Assembly (NCBI RefSeq): GCF_003034845.1
Contig: NZ_PZKC01000012.1
Coordinates: 58,964 to 122,963 of the forward strand
Source: Pseudothauera lacus
GTDB lineage: Bacteria; Pseudomonadota; Gammaproteobacteria; Burkholderiales; Rhodocyclaceae
Direction of reading: 5' to 3'
DNA length: 64,000 nucleotides
Positions 1 through 9,354 of this stretch are shown in pieces; position 1 is the stretch's first letter, and every line of letters starts with the position of its first letter. The translations under genes and the position numbers were made by a program. Under the pieces are notes generated by a model. It made no database searches, was not told where the DNA came from, and saw only the letters and a list, made by a program, of their open reading frames with translations.

Positions 1-999
1 GCCTCGCGCCTGGCCGTCACCTTTGGCATCTCGCCACTGGTGGTCGGACTCACCGTGGTCGCCTTCGGCACCAGCGCGCCCGAACTGGCCGTATCGGTGG
101 GCGCAACCCTGGGCGGCACTCCGGATCTGGCGATCGGCAACGTCATCGGCAGCAACATCGCCAACATCCTGCTCATCCTCGGCATCTCCGCGCTGATCAC
201 CCCGCTGCTGGTGGCCGAGCAGATCATCCGCCAGGAAGTGCCGATCATGATCGGCGCCTCCGTGCTGATGGTGGTCATGGCCCTCGATGGCAGCATCAGC
301 CGGCTGGAAGGCGCCATACTCTTCGCGCTGGTGATCGCCTACACGGTCTTCCTGATCCGCCAGTCGCGGCGGGCCTCGCGTGAAGTCGAAGAGGAATTCG
401 CCAGCGAGATCCCCAGCTCCGACTGGGACCGCCACTGGAGCGTGCAGGCCGCCCTCATCGTCGGCGGCCTCGCACTGCTGGTGCTGGGTGCGGACTGGCT
501 GGTGGATGCCGCGGTGGCCGTGGCCCAGGCCTTCGGCGTCAGCGACCTGGTGATCGGCCTGACCATCGTCGCCGTCGGCACATCGATGCCGGAGGTCGCC
601 ACCTCCATCGTCGCCGCGCTGCGCGGCCAGCGCGACATTGCCGTAGGCAATGTGGTGGGCAGCAACGTCTTCAACATCTTCGCCGTCATCGGCGCCACCG
701 GCCTGGTGTCGGCTACCGGCATCCCGGTCCCCGAAGCGGCACGCAACTTCGACCTCTGGGTGATGCTGGCGGTAGCCTTCGCCTGCCTGCCCATCCTCAT
801 CACCGGGCGCGAGATCGCACGCTGGGAGGGCGGCGTATTCCTTGGCTACTATGCCGCCTACACCGCCTGGCTGGTGCTTTCCGCGCAGCAGCACAACGCG
901 CTGCCAGCCTTCTCCGGGATCATGCTCAGCTATGTGATGCCGCTGACGGTGATCACCCTGATCGTATCCATCATGCGCCACAACGGGCGGTCGCACTGA
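1..999 (+). CDS. CaCA-family sodium/calcium antiporter, 5' end cut by window
   Basis: Integral membrane cation/Ca2+ exchanger of the YrbG type, which swaps Na+ (or K+) for Ca2+ across the inner membrane. The frame is open from base 1, so the true start lies upstream of the window and roughly the first transmembrane segment is missing. Both diagnostic alpha repeats are present: FGTSAPEL followed by GNVIGSN near the start, and VGTSMPE followed by GNVVGSN about 170 residues later. They supply the ion-binding acidic residues. Hydrophobic helices alternate with a charged cytoplasmic loop (RQSRRASREVEEEF) in the middle, as expected for the family. It ends at TGA 997-999 and is followed by genes on the other strand. 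Family assignment is firm; ion specificity is inference. Confidence 0.9.
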   Translation, partial: ASRLAVTFGISPLVVGLTVVAFGTSAPELAVSVGATLGGTPDLAIGNVIGSNIANILLILGISALITPLLVAEQIIRQEVPIMIGASVLMVVMALDGSISRLEGAILFALVIAYTVFLIRQSRRASREVEEEFASEIPSSDWDRHWSVQAALIVGGLALLVLGADWLVDAAVAVAQAFGVSDLVIGLTIVAVGTSMPEVATSIVAALRGQRDIAVGNVVGSNVFNIFAVIGATGLVSATGIPVPEAARNFDLWVMLAVAFACLPILITGREIARWEGGVFLGYYAAYTAWLVLSAQQHNALPAFSGIMLSYVMPLTVITLIVSIMRHNGRSH

Positions 1000-1006
1000 C
1001 GGACGG

Positions 1007-1366
1007 TCACATGAAGGTCATCAGGATCCTTGCGCGCCGATGTGCGGCAAGCACGTTCCTGCAGGCTGGGCTCTCCATTGAGAACGCCGCGCTGCCGAGT
1101 TCCTCCGCCAGCTTTTCCAGCAGCTTGCGCAACCAACCCTTCGCCGCAAGGGAAACACCCCCGGCAAGACCGGCCAACAGCTCCTGGATACGCCGATTGC
1201 AGCGCCGAAGATCCGTCAGCAATGCCTCGGTTTCGGCTAGCGTGGCGGTATTGAAGAGATGCTGAGCGGCCCTCAGGACATTGTGATTTGACGGCCCGAA
1301 GAGCGCGCGCAATATCCTGAAGAGCGCGTTCTGCTCGCTCGCGGCAAGCGGGTGACTGGCGCTCAT
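1007..1366 (-). CDS. Small protein of unknown function, co-transcribed with lipoprotein
   Basis: A 119-residue protein that I do not recognise. It starts with ATG overlapping the stop of the upstream lipoprotein gene by 4 bp (1363-1366), which is the main support for its being real. The sequence is largely helical and leucine-rich (ALLTDLRRC, LRKLLEKLAEEL), with a basic C-terminus and two cysteines. It has no signal peptide or clear membrane segment, although a short AGLAGG stretch lies mid-protein. It may act with the lipoprotein, but no function can be assigned. The opposite strand also has short open frames here, which I consider shadows. Confidence 0.5.
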   Translation of the reverse strand: MSASHPLAASEQNALFRILRALFGPSNHNVLRAAQHLFNTATLAETEALLTDLRRCNRRIQELLAGLAGGVSLAAKGWLRKLLEKLAEELGSAAFSMESPACRNVLAAHRRARILMTFM

Positions 1367-1926
1367 TTGCGCAAACTCCTGATGAAGAGACGCTCTACCG
1401 TCTCTGCAGCGAACCCTGAGAAACGAACCTGCATGATGACATCCGGATTGGCATCAACAAGCAGGAACAACACTGAACGGGAGCCTCCGAGACCGGCATA
1501 CCCGCGCCCTTCCGCGGTTTCAAACTGCAGGCTGTCGATCGATCCGCCCAGTTCTTCCAAGAGCATGCGCCGTAGTTCGTCGAGTTCATGCCGCTGGATA
1601 TCGGCAAGGCCAGCAAACACCTCCGTGCCACGCATCCCGAGCAGATAGGCCGGCAAGACATCCATCTGCAGGGGAAAGCCTATGTCCTCAGCGCTCAACA
1701 GTTCCGCAGACACGATGCCACCACCTGCGAACGCGAGGGTGACCGGATCTGCCAGCACACGCCCACGCATCAGTTCGGACAGCGGCACGTGCAGACGCAG
1801 TCCGGGCGTCGCACCGACCTGCACGTAGGCCTGCGTCACAGGCACAGTCGTGCACGCACCGAGGGTGAGCCCGGCAGTCAATGCGAGAGCCGCGGGGAAT
1901 GCGAAGAAAGGGCCAGAGCGGCTCAT
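1363..1926 (-). CDS. Putative lipoprotein
   Basis: A 187-residue envelope lipoprotein of unknown function. The N-terminus has a basic start (MSRS), a hydrophobic stretch and a lipobox LGAC with the lipidated Cys at residue 25. Two starts are possible: ATG at 1959, 11 codons further out, or ATG at 1926. I chose 1926 because it gives a normal-length lipoprotein signal, and because a promoter-like pair (1961-1987) would start transcription at about the 1959 codon. The mature part has a beta-rich middle and an acidic helix (HELDELRRMLLEELGG). It forms an operon with the 119-residue gene downstream (4-bp overlap). Confidence 0.6.
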   Translation of the reverse strand: MSRSGPFFAFPAALALTAGLTLGACTTVPVTQAYVQVGATPGLRLHVPLSELMRGRVLADPVTLAFAGGGIVSAELLSAEDIGFPLQMDVLPAYLLGMRGTEVFAGLADIQRHELDELRRMLLEELGGSIDSLQFETAEGRGYAGLGGSRSVLFLLVDANPDVIMQVRFSGFAAETVERLFIRSLRK

Positions 1927-1960
1927 TGCGTACTGCCTGCGGAATGCTTGGATGCTCATT

Positions 1961-1987
1961 ATTCTAGAACAAAAATGACAACGTCAA
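1961..1987 (-). promoter_or_regulatory. Candidate sigma-70 promoter of the lipoprotein gene
   Basis: On the minus strand, TTGACG (1982-1987) and TAGAAT (1961-1966) are separated by 15 bp in a locally AT-rich patch. The spacing is shorter than the 17 bp optimum. If used, the transcript would begin near 1954, which argues for translation from the ATG at 1926 and not the one at 1959. Confidence 0.35.
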
Positions 1988-2051
1988 CGCCCGCCAAATC
2001 CATCACGCGCACGAGCACCACTTGGCTGCTGCGGTTGCTATAATCGCCAGG

Positions 2052-2143
2052 TTCCGAGGAGCGCTGCGAGGTGCCGCATGAGCCGGCCCCCAGGCTCGGA
2101 AAGCCACGGCTCCGCTGCTGTGGCCGTTTGAACGGCGCTCACC
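2052..2143 (+). ncRNA. SAH (S-adenosylhomocysteine) riboswitch
   Basis: The leader of ahcY matches the SAH riboswitch consensus known from beta- and gammaproteobacterial ahcY leaders. CCGAG (2054-2058) pairs with CTCGG (2095-2099) to form P1. The conserved GAGCGC (2059-2064) pairs with GCGCTC (2135-2140) to form the closing pseudoknot. CAGGCTCGG and AACGGCGCTCACC match the consensus text. A local hairpin GCCAC/GTGGC (2103-2107 with 2120-2124) fills the interval. The aptamer senses SAH, the substrate of the downstream enzyme, and family members switch expression on when SAH accumulates. Confidence 0.9.
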
Positions 2144-2203
2144 CGAAACGCTCCGAGCGCGTTTCGCTTCTCAACCCTGCCGGGTTGGGGATGCCGGGTG
2201 AGC
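2137..2203 (+). promoter_or_regulatory. Riboswitch expression platform (mutually exclusive helices)
   Basis: GCTCACCCG (2137-2145), which includes the 3' strand of the riboswitch pseudoknot, is perfectly complementary to CGGGTGAGC (2195-2203). Between them lie two perfect hairpins, CGAAACGC/GCGTTTCG (2144-2151 with 2159-2166) and CAACCC/GGGTTG (2172-2177 with 2182-2187). The long 9-bp helix and the ligand-bound pseudoknot compete for 2137-2140, so this looks like the switching part. No U-run follows, only a pyrimidine-rich tract, so the mechanism (termination or translation) cannot be read directly. Confidence 0.55.
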
Positions 2204-2250
2204 CGCTGTGTCTTTCCCCCTCCCCCCCCGGCCATAGCATGGAGCTTCAC

Positions 2251-3660
<1,410 letters not shown>

Positions 3661-3690
3661 CCGTCCGCAGCTGCCACCGAGACCGCCCCG

Positions 3691-4539
3691 ATGAGCATGA
3701 ACTCCTTCCATGCCCGCCAGGGCGGTCGGCCTCAGCTGGCAAAAGCGGACGAAAAGCCGGTCAAGACGCCGGTCGACCGCCACGGCCTGCTGCGCGCCGA
3801 CGCCCTGCTGGTCCAGCACGGACTGGCAGCGTCGCGCACGCAGGCGCAGCGGCTGATCGGCGAAGGCAGGGTACTCGTCGACGGCAAGGCAATCACCAAG
3901 CCGTCTCTGGGACTGCCGGCCGACGCCGTCCTAAGCGTTGTCGAAGACGAAAGCGACCGCTACGTTTCGCGCGGCGGCCTCAAGCTGGCCGGCGCCCTGG
4001 CGCACACCGGTCTCGCTGTCGCCGGCAGGACCTGCCTCGATGTCGGGCAATCCACCGGCGGCTTCACCGACTGCCTGCTGCAGGCCGGCGCCGCGAAAGT
4101 GGTCGGCGTCGATGTCGGTCACGGCCAACTGCACGCCAAGCTGAAAGGCGACGGACGCGTCACCGCACTGGAAGGCATCAACTGCCGCTCACTGACCGCC
4201 GCCGATCTCGGCGACGCCATGCCGGCCGGCGGTTTCGACCTGATCGTCGGCGACGTCTCCTTCATCTCGATGACCCTGGTGCTGCCGCAACTGCCGGCGC
4301 TGCTCGCCGCCGACGGCGACCTGCTGCTGCTGATCAAGCCGCAGTTCGAGGTCGGTCCGCGAGGACTCTCCAAAGGCGGTATCGTGCGCGACACCAGGCT
4401 TTATGCAGTTGTGGAAGCCCGACTGCAGAGTTGCGCCGCAGCCTGCAGGTTGAAGGTGAAGAGCTGGCTCAGTTCACCGATCACTGGCACCGACGGCAAC
4501 CACGAGTTCTTTATCTGGATGCAGCATGCACAAGGCTGA
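3691..4539 (+). CDS. tlyA: TlyA-family rRNA 2'-O-methyltransferase
   Basis: A 282-residue protein with an N-terminal S4 RNA-binding domain (about residues 30-95: RADALLVQHGLAASR, then GEGRVLVDGK) and a FtsJ/RrmJ-type SAM methyltransferase domain (YVSRGGLKL, DVGQSTGGFTD, VVGVDVG, DLIVGDVSF, LIKPQFE). TlyA proteins methylate 2'-OH groups of 16S/23S rRNA; the older name hemolysin A is misleading. Its place between ahcY and metF is common in betaproteobacteria and fits a methyl-cycle operon, since it makes SAH. The 3' end overlaps the start codon of a decayed metF copy (4526). Confidence 0.9.
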   Translation: MSMNSFHARQGGRPQLAKADEKPVKTPVDRHGLLRADALLVQHGLAASRTQAQRLIGEGRVLVDGKAITKPSLGLPADAVLSVVEDESDRYVSRGGLKLAGALAHTGLAVAGRTCLDVGQSTGGFTDCLLQAGAAKVVGVDVGHGQLHAKLKGDGRVTALEGINCRSLTAADLGDAMPAGGFDLIVGDVSFISMTLVLPQLPALLAADGDLLLLIKPQFEVGPRGLSKGGIVRDTRLYAVVEARLQSCAAACRLKVKSWLSSPITGTDGNHEFFIWMQHAQG

Positions 4540-4597
4540 ACGCTCGACCCGGCTTTCCCCGCAAACCGCGGAAGGCACCGAAAAACTGCGCGGCGTC
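4526..4597 (+). pseudogene. Decayed 5' fragment of metF
   Basis: In the frame starting at ATG 4526, which overlaps the tlyA stop, the bases encode about 24 codons that align with the start of the intact metF at 5494. Shared residues include MH at the start and PQTxEGxEKLR. By hand alignment about 51 of 72 bases match with one codon gap. The frame then loses similarity and stops at TAG 4628. Tight tlyA-metF overlap is a normal arrangement, so this looks like the original metF start, left behind when the toxin-antitoxin module arrived. Confidence 0.65.
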
Positions 4598-4637
4598 CCC
4601 ACCCGGCGGGGCGAGTTGCCGTCGGCGTAGCGGCCAG

Positions 4638-4657
4638 CCATAATGGATGCATTATGG
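4638..4657 (+). promoter_or_regulatory. Perfect palindrome, probable TA operator
   Basis: CCATAATG (4638-4645) and CATTATGG (4650-4657) form a perfect inverted repeat with 8-bp arms and a 4-bp centre, 18 bp before the antitoxin start. Its AT content stands out from the surroundings. Ribbon-helix-helix antitoxins bind such palindromes and repress their own operon. A further half-like CCATA follows at 4660. Confidence 0.5.
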
Positions 4658-4675
4658 AACCATAGGCACAAACCC

Positions 4676-5050
4676 ATGCCAGTCACACTGACCATCAAAC
4701 AGGTACCTGACGAAATGGCTGCGCGGCTGCGTAGACTGGCTGCACGCAATCATCGCTCCGTCCAGGGTGAACTGATGCACACGCTGGAAACCCTGCTTGC
4801 CACGCACAATCCAGCCGAAAGGGCCGAGCCCCCCACCCCCTCTCGGGCACGCAAACGGAGACCCAGCCCACAAGCCCCGTCTGCGCAGGAGAAGGCGCCC
4901 GATGACCTGCTATTCGAACTTGACCGTATCGTCGCTGGCACGCATTGGGGCAAGGCCCCTGTGCTCACGCGCGAGCAGGCCAACGATCGTGGCCTGACGC
5001 GCGAGATCGATCACCTTGTGCAGGAACTGAGGGCTGATTACCGTCCATGA
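4676..5050 (+). CDS. FitA/RHH-type antitoxin
   Basis: A 124-residue protein whose N-terminus (MPVTLTIKQVPDEMAARLR, then AARNHRSVQGEL) is a typical ribbon-helix-helix DNA-binding motif of FitA-like antitoxins. A proline- and arginine-rich linker follows (about residues 45-70). The C-terminal part would wrap the toxin. ATG 4676 is chosen over ATG 4643 because family members begin just before the TLTIKxVPDE strand and because 4643 lies inside the operator palindrome. Its 3' end overlaps the PIN toxin by 4 bp. It neutralises the toxin and probably represses the operon through the palindrome upstream. Confidence 0.8.
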   Translation: MPVTLTIKQVPDEMAARLRRLAARNHRSVQGELMHTLETLLATHNPAERAEPPTPSRARKRRPSPQAPSAQEKAPDDLLFELDRIVAGTHWGKAPVLTREQANDRGLTREIDHLVQELRADYRP

Positions 5051-5475
5051 CCCCGGGCTACTTCCTCGACACCAACATCCTGATCTACGCCACCTCACTG
5101 GCGGCCGACCATGCAGGCAGGCGAGCGCTGGCGCGGGAATGGATCGCACGCACCGACTGGGGTCTATCCACCCAAGTGCTGATGGAGTTCTACGCCAACG
5201 CCCGCCAACCCCGCCACGGCCTGCCCACCGACGCCCCTCGCCGCCTGGTGGAGCAGTTCGCCAACTACCGTCCGGTTCAGCCCATGGACCGCGAGCTCGT
5301 GCTCGAGGCGCTTTCCTTGCGTGAACGCCACCAGCTCAGCCACTGGGACGCAACCATCCTGTGCGCTGCTCGCCGCCTGGGCGCCCACACAGTCATCAGC
5401 GAGGATCTGAACCACGGCCAGCGCTACGACGGGGTAGCGGTCTTCAATCCCTTTCTCGGCCAGACAGAACCTTAA
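5047..5475 (+). CDS. PIN-domain toxin (VapC/FitB-like ribonuclease)
   Basis: A 142-residue PIN ribonuclease. The conserved acidic residues are visible: D in FLDTNILIY at the start, E in TQVLMEFY, and D in SHWDATIL, with the late E/D in VISEDLNHG. Such toxins cut RNA, often tRNA, when the antitoxin is degraded. ATG 5047 overlaps the antitoxin stop (ATGA). The pair sits between tlyA and metF and is flanked by two versions of the metF start, which marks it as an insertion. Confidence 0.88.
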   Translation: MTPGYFLDTNILIYATSLAADHAGRRALAREWIARTDWGLSTQVLMEFYANARQPRHGLPTDAPRRLVEQFANYRPVQPMDRELVLEALSLRERHQLSHWDATILCAARRLGAHTVISEDLNHGQRYDGVAVFNPFLGQTEP

Positions 5476-5493
5476 ATTGCCTCTGGATGCGAC

Positions 5494-6339
5494 ATGCACA
5501 CACCTGAACTCTCCATCGAATTCTTCCCCCCGCAGACCACCGAAGGGGCCGAAAAGCTGCGCACCGTGCGTGATCAACTCGCCGTGCTGCAGCCGGCCTT
5601 TTTCTCGGTCACCTACGGCGCCGGCGGCTCCACCCGCGAGCGCACCTTCGCCACCGTGCAGGAGATCGCTGCCGCGGGCTTCGAGGCCGCCCCCCACCTC
5701 TCCTGCATCGGCTCCAGCCGCGCCCAGCTGCGCGACATCCTCGACGAATACGACGCCGCCGGCATCCGCCGCATCGTCGCACTGCGCGGCGACCTGCCCT
5801 CCGGGGTCGGCACTGCCGGCGAATTCCGCTACGCCAACGAACTGGTGGAGTTCATCCGCGCGGAAAGCGGGCAGCGCTTCCGCATCGAGGTCGCCGCCTA
5901 TCCCGAGTGGCACCCGCAGGCAAAAAGCCCGCGCGACGACCTCATCGCCTTCCAGCGCAAGGTCGCCGCCGGCGCCGATTCGGCGATCACGCAGTATTTC
6001 TACAACATCGACGCCTATCTGCACTTCGTCGATGAAGCCCGCGCGCTCGACGTGGACATCCCCATCGTCCCCGGCATCATGCCGATCTCCAGCTTCAGCA
6101 AGCTGGCGCGCTTCTCCGACGCCTGCGGCGCCGAGATTCCGCGCTGGATGCGCCGCAAGTTCGAGAGCTTCGGCGACGACAGCGCTTCGGTGAAGGCCTT
6201 CGGCCTCGATGTGGTCACCGAGCTGTGCCAGCGCCTGCTCGAAGCCGGCGCGCCCGGCCTGCACTTCTACAGCATGAACCAGGCCGAAGCGACGCTGGCA
6301 ATCTGCGAGCGCCTCGGGCTGATGCCGCAGGCACACTGA
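5494..6339 (+). CDS. metF: Methylenetetrahydrofolate reductase
   Basis: Cytosolic FAD enzyme that reduces 5,10-methylene-THF to 5-methyl-THF, the methyl donor for methionine synthesis. It has 281 residues, normal for bacterial MetF. Landmarks are SIEFFPPQTTEG with the catalytic Glu near the start, VTYGAGGSTRERT, ALRGDLP for flavin binding, ITQYFYNID, and PGIMPISS. It completes the methyl-cycle set with ahcY and tlyA, but here it stands 18 bp behind the PIN toxin, so it may be read partly from the toxin-antitoxin promoter. Its own 5' end is duplicated in decayed form at 4526. Confidence 0.96.
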   Translation: MHTPELSIEFFPPQTTEGAEKLRTVRDQLAVLQPAFFSVTYGAGGSTRERTFATVQEIAAAGFEAAPHLSCIGSSRAQLRDILDEYDAAGIRRIVALRGDLPSGVGTAGEFRYANELVEFIRAESGQRFRIEVAAYPEWHPQAKSPRDDLIAFQRKVAAGADSAITQYFYNIDAYLHFVDEARALDVDIPIVPGIMPISSFSKLARFSDACGAEIPRWMRRKFESFGDDSASVKAFGLDVVTELCQRLLEAGAPGLHFYSMNQAEATLAICERLGLMPQAH

Positions 6340-6347
6340 TCAGTGAT

Positions 6348-7217
6348 TCAACGGCGTGCCATCACCAGCACGCCGGCGATCACCAGCGCGGCGCCGGCAA
6401 TCTGCGCGCCGCCGATGATCTCGTCGAGCATCAGCCAGCCGAGGAAGATGGTCACCACCGGCCCCAGGGTGCCGGTCAGCGACACCGGCCCCGCCCCCAG
6501 GCGGCGGATCGCCTCGGACACCAGCCACACCGGCGCAACGGTCGAAAACAGTGCCATCGCCAGCGCCAGTCCATGCACCGGCCAGGGCTGCAGCAGCGTT
6601 GCCGGTGGCCGCAGGGCGAAGAACTGGGCGAGACAGAACACGCAGGCGATGCTGGTCGCCACCGCGGTCACCCGCATCGACCCCAGCCGCCCGACCACCT
6701 CGCCGTTGCCCATCAGGTACAGCGCATAGGCCAGCGCACTGCCGAACACCAGGGCGGTGCCGAGCGCAACCTCACGCAACTCGCCGCCGACCTGCAGGTC
6801 GTGGCCAAGTGCCAGCGCCACACCCAGATAGCACAGAGCCAGCGCCACCCCCATGCGCCGCGTCACCGGCTTGCCGAGTAAGAGCGCGGAGAGGACGATG
6901 ACCAGGGTCGGATAGAGGAAGAGGATGAGGCGCTCGAGTGCCGCGGTGATGTACTGCAGGCCGAGAAAGTCCAGATAGCTCGCCAGGTAATAGCCCAGGA
7001 AACCCAGCGTCGCCAGCGCGCTCCAGTCACGCCGCCCGAGCGGGCGCACCGCACGCCGCCCGGCGACCAGCGCCATGATCAGGAAGAAGGGCAGCGCATA
7101 GGCCATGCGCAGGGCGAGCAGGGTTTCCGCATCGACACCGTGGCGATAGGCGAGTTTGACGAGGATGGCCTTGAAGGAAAACCCCACCGCGCCCACCAGC
7201 GCAAACAGCAGCCCCAC
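6348..7217 (-). CDS. EamA-family (DMT) transporter
   Basis: Inner-membrane metabolite exporter of the 10-TMS drug/metabolite transporter superfamily, built of two EamA repeats. The first begins GLLFALVGAVGFSFKAILVK, and the second contains TVAPVWLVSEAIRRLGAG and TGTLGPVVTIFLGWLML. The substrate is unknown. The frame opens further out (TTG at 7283), but I prefer GTG 7217 because AGGGA lies 6 bases before it and the first helix starts directly after. It points towards metF, with 9 bp between the two ends. It is divergent from the DUF1631 gene at 7322. Confidence 0.8.
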   Translation of the reverse strand: MGLLFALVGAVGFSFKAILVKLAYRHGVDAETLLALRMAYALPFFLIMALVAGRRAVRPLGRRDWSALATLGFLGYYLASYLDFLGLQYITAALERLILFLYPTLVIVLSALLLGKPVTRRMGVALALCYLGVALALGHDLQVGGELREVALGTALVFGSALAYALYLMGNGEVVGRLGSMRVTAVATSIACVFCLAQFFALRPPATLLQPWPVHGLALAMALFSTVAPVWLVSEAIRRLGAGPVSLTGTLGPVVTIFLGWLMLDEIIGGAQIAGAALVIAGVLVMARR

Positions 7218-7321
7218 TCCCGTTCCCTGCCCCGCCACCCTGCCTCCCACGACTGTAGCGGCACCTGCCGCCGCAGCGCACAACGCCCCATGCTGGGCAT
7301 TATCGCGCCAAGTAGCCGATA

Positions 7322-9346
7322 ATGGACATCGATACCGCCGCAGATACGCCGATGACCGACGCCCCCGCTCCCCGCCAGCCCTTGCAGGGCAACCTGCGCG
7401 ACCGCAGCCGCGCCGCGCTGCTCGACTGCCTGGGCGGATTCGCCCGTGACATGGGCTTCACCGAGGCACGGTGGGTCGAGCCCTTTCTTGCCGCCGCCGG
7501 CGAGTGCTTCGACGAACTGGCCGGACTGAAGGACCGCCGCGGCTTCGAACAGGCCCAGGGGCTGACCGCCTCGCGGATCAGTCTGGTGCATGAGTCAGAC
7601 CTCGAATTCACCCTTGAACTCACCGACCTCGCCCGCCGCCTGCGTGAGCGCTGCAGTGCCGAGCTGGTCCGCCTGCACCGTCACTTCATGGTCCTGCTGC
7701 AGCAGCACAATGCCGCCGTCGAGCAGACCCCGGTGGGCCCGGAGGCCGTTTGCCGGGCCTTGCGCGCCCTCGCAGATGCCGTCGGCCTCGACCCCGAGCA
7801 GCGCCTGCGCTTCGTCGAGCGCAGCGCCGACCCCCTCGGCAGCGCGCTGCGGGTGCTGTACCGCGACCTGATCGCGCAGTTCGACAGTGCCGGACTGGCC
7901 GAGAAGCCGGCACAGCCCGCCCGCCGGCCACCCCCGCCTGCCGCCGCCCCTGCCACCAGCGCAGCCCCCCCTGCCGCCCGCCCCCCTGCGGGTGAAGCCC
8001 AGACAGCGCCGCCGGGGGGCGCCAATGCGCTCGCCGACCTCCACCGCCAGCTCCTCGCCCGCCGCCCGGGGCTGCCCCCGGGAAGCGATCAGGTGGCGCT
8101 CGACCCCGCCCTCGTCGCCGGCATCCGCCAGCAAGTGCTGGACTGGCTCGCCGCCCAGCAGGACAATGCCGCCCCGCCTCAGCTTGCCAGCAGCGAACTG
8201 GCCACACTGCTGCCACCGCACAGTGCCGCCGCGGTCGCCGTCGTGGAGTGCATCTTCGACACCCTCGCCGGCCATGAAGCCCTCGCCCCCGCAGTGGCGG
8301 AACTGCTCGGAAGGCTGCGGATCTCCTTCCTGCGCCTCGCCCTCACCGACCCCGCGCTGCTCGACGACAGCGCCCACCCCGCCCGTGCCACGCTCGATGC
8401 GCTGGTCGCACTGGGTGCCACGCTGGGGCGTGACTGCGCAGGCGACCACGCCCTCATCCCCACCCTGGACATCCTCACCCGCCAGCTGTCCACAGCCGCC
8501 GAGGCCGCCGCCTACGTCGATGTCCAGGCACAGCTCAAGGCCCTCGTAGACGAGCGCCGCCGCGCCGCCGCTGCGCTGGCACCACCCGCCAGCGAGCTCG
8601 CCGAACGTGCCGAGCGGCGGGAAAACTCCCTGCTCCTCGCCACCCGCGCGATCAACGCACTGATGAGCGCCGACACCCCGGCGGCGGTGAGCAATTTTCT
8701 CGCTTCGTCGTGGCTGCTGCTGCTCGCCCGCCTGCACTACACCCACGGCGACGGCCATGCGCAGTGGCGCCACAGCGTTGCCCTTGCCGACCGCCTGATC
8801 CGCAGCGCCTACCCGCCCGCCGATCCCCCTGGGCGGCAGAGCTGGCTGCAGGGTCTGCCGGCGCTGGTACGCGAGCTGCATCTGGGGCTGGCCGCACTGG
8901 GACTGGACGAAGCCGCGCGCGACAAGGCACTGGCGCAGTGCATGGCCATGCACGGCGCACTGATCACCGGCAAGCCCCTGCCAGCCGTGACGCCAGCCGC
9001 CCCGGCGAAGGCCGTGCTGAGCGCGCCGGTAGGAGCCAACGGCCTGCGCATCCTCCATCACCTCGGCCACGCCCCGGCGGCAATCAGCCCACACCCGGCG
9101 GCCACTGCCAGCCCCGGGCACTGGCTGGAGATCGATCTGCCGGAAGGCGGCAGCCTGCGCGGTTGCGTGGTGTGGACCGGGCCCAGTCAGCGCCTGCTGC
9201 TGCTCGCCGACCCCGACACCCCGACGGTACTCGCCGCCACCCGCCGCGCCCTCGGCGAACTCGCCGCCGCGCATCACTGCCGCGTGCTGGACCAACAGGG
9301 CTTCTGCGAACGCGCCGCGCGCCAGGCACTGGGGCACAGCGGCTGA
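7322..9346 (+). CDS. DUF1631-family protein
   Basis: A 674-residue cytosolic protein of unknown function, matching the general layout of DUF1631 proteins. An N-terminal helical block (ESDLEFTLELTDLARRL, LVRLHRHFMVLL) is followed by a proline/alanine-rich linker at about residues 195-240. The C-terminal region has the family's WLLLLARLHYTHGD and LPALVRELHLGLAALG stretches, and the end resembles a PilZ-like barrel (WLEIDLPEGGSLRGCVVW, then a final FCERAARQAL). Some databases mislabel the family as thymidine phosphorylase; nothing here supports that. It stands alone, divergent from an EamA transporter and convergent with a HerA-like ATPase. Confidence 0.65.
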   Translation: MDIDTAADTPMTDAPAPRQPLQGNLRDRSRAALLDCLGGFARDMGFTEARWVEPFLAAAGECFDELAGLKDRRGFEQAQGLTASRISLVHESDLEFTLELTDLARRLRERCSAELVRLHRHFMVLLQQHNAAVEQTPVGPEAVCRALRALADAVGLDPEQRLRFVERSADPLGSALRVLYRDLIAQFDSAGLAEKPAQPARRPPPPAAAPATSAAPPAARPPAGEAQTAPPGGANALADLHRQLLARRPGLPPGSDQVALDPALVAGIRQQVLDWLAAQQDNAAPPQLASSELATLLPPHSAAAVAVVECIFDTLAGHEALAPAVAELLGRLRISFLRLALTDPALLDDSAHPARATLDALVALGATLGRDCAGDHALIPTLDILTRQLSTAAEAAAYVDVQAQLKALVDERRRAAAALAPPASELAERAERRENSLLLATRAINALMSADTPAAVSNFLASSWLLLLARLHYTHGDGHAQWRHSVALADRLIRSAYPPADPPGRQSWLQGLPALVRELHLGLAALGLDEAARDKALAQCMAMHGALITGKPLPAVTPAAPAKAVLSAPVGANGLRILHHLGHAPAAISPHPAATASPGHWLEIDLPEGGSLRGCVVWTGPSQRLLLLADPDTPTVLAATRRALGELAAAHHCRVLDQQGFCERAARQALGHSG

Positions 9347-9354
9347 GGCGGCGC

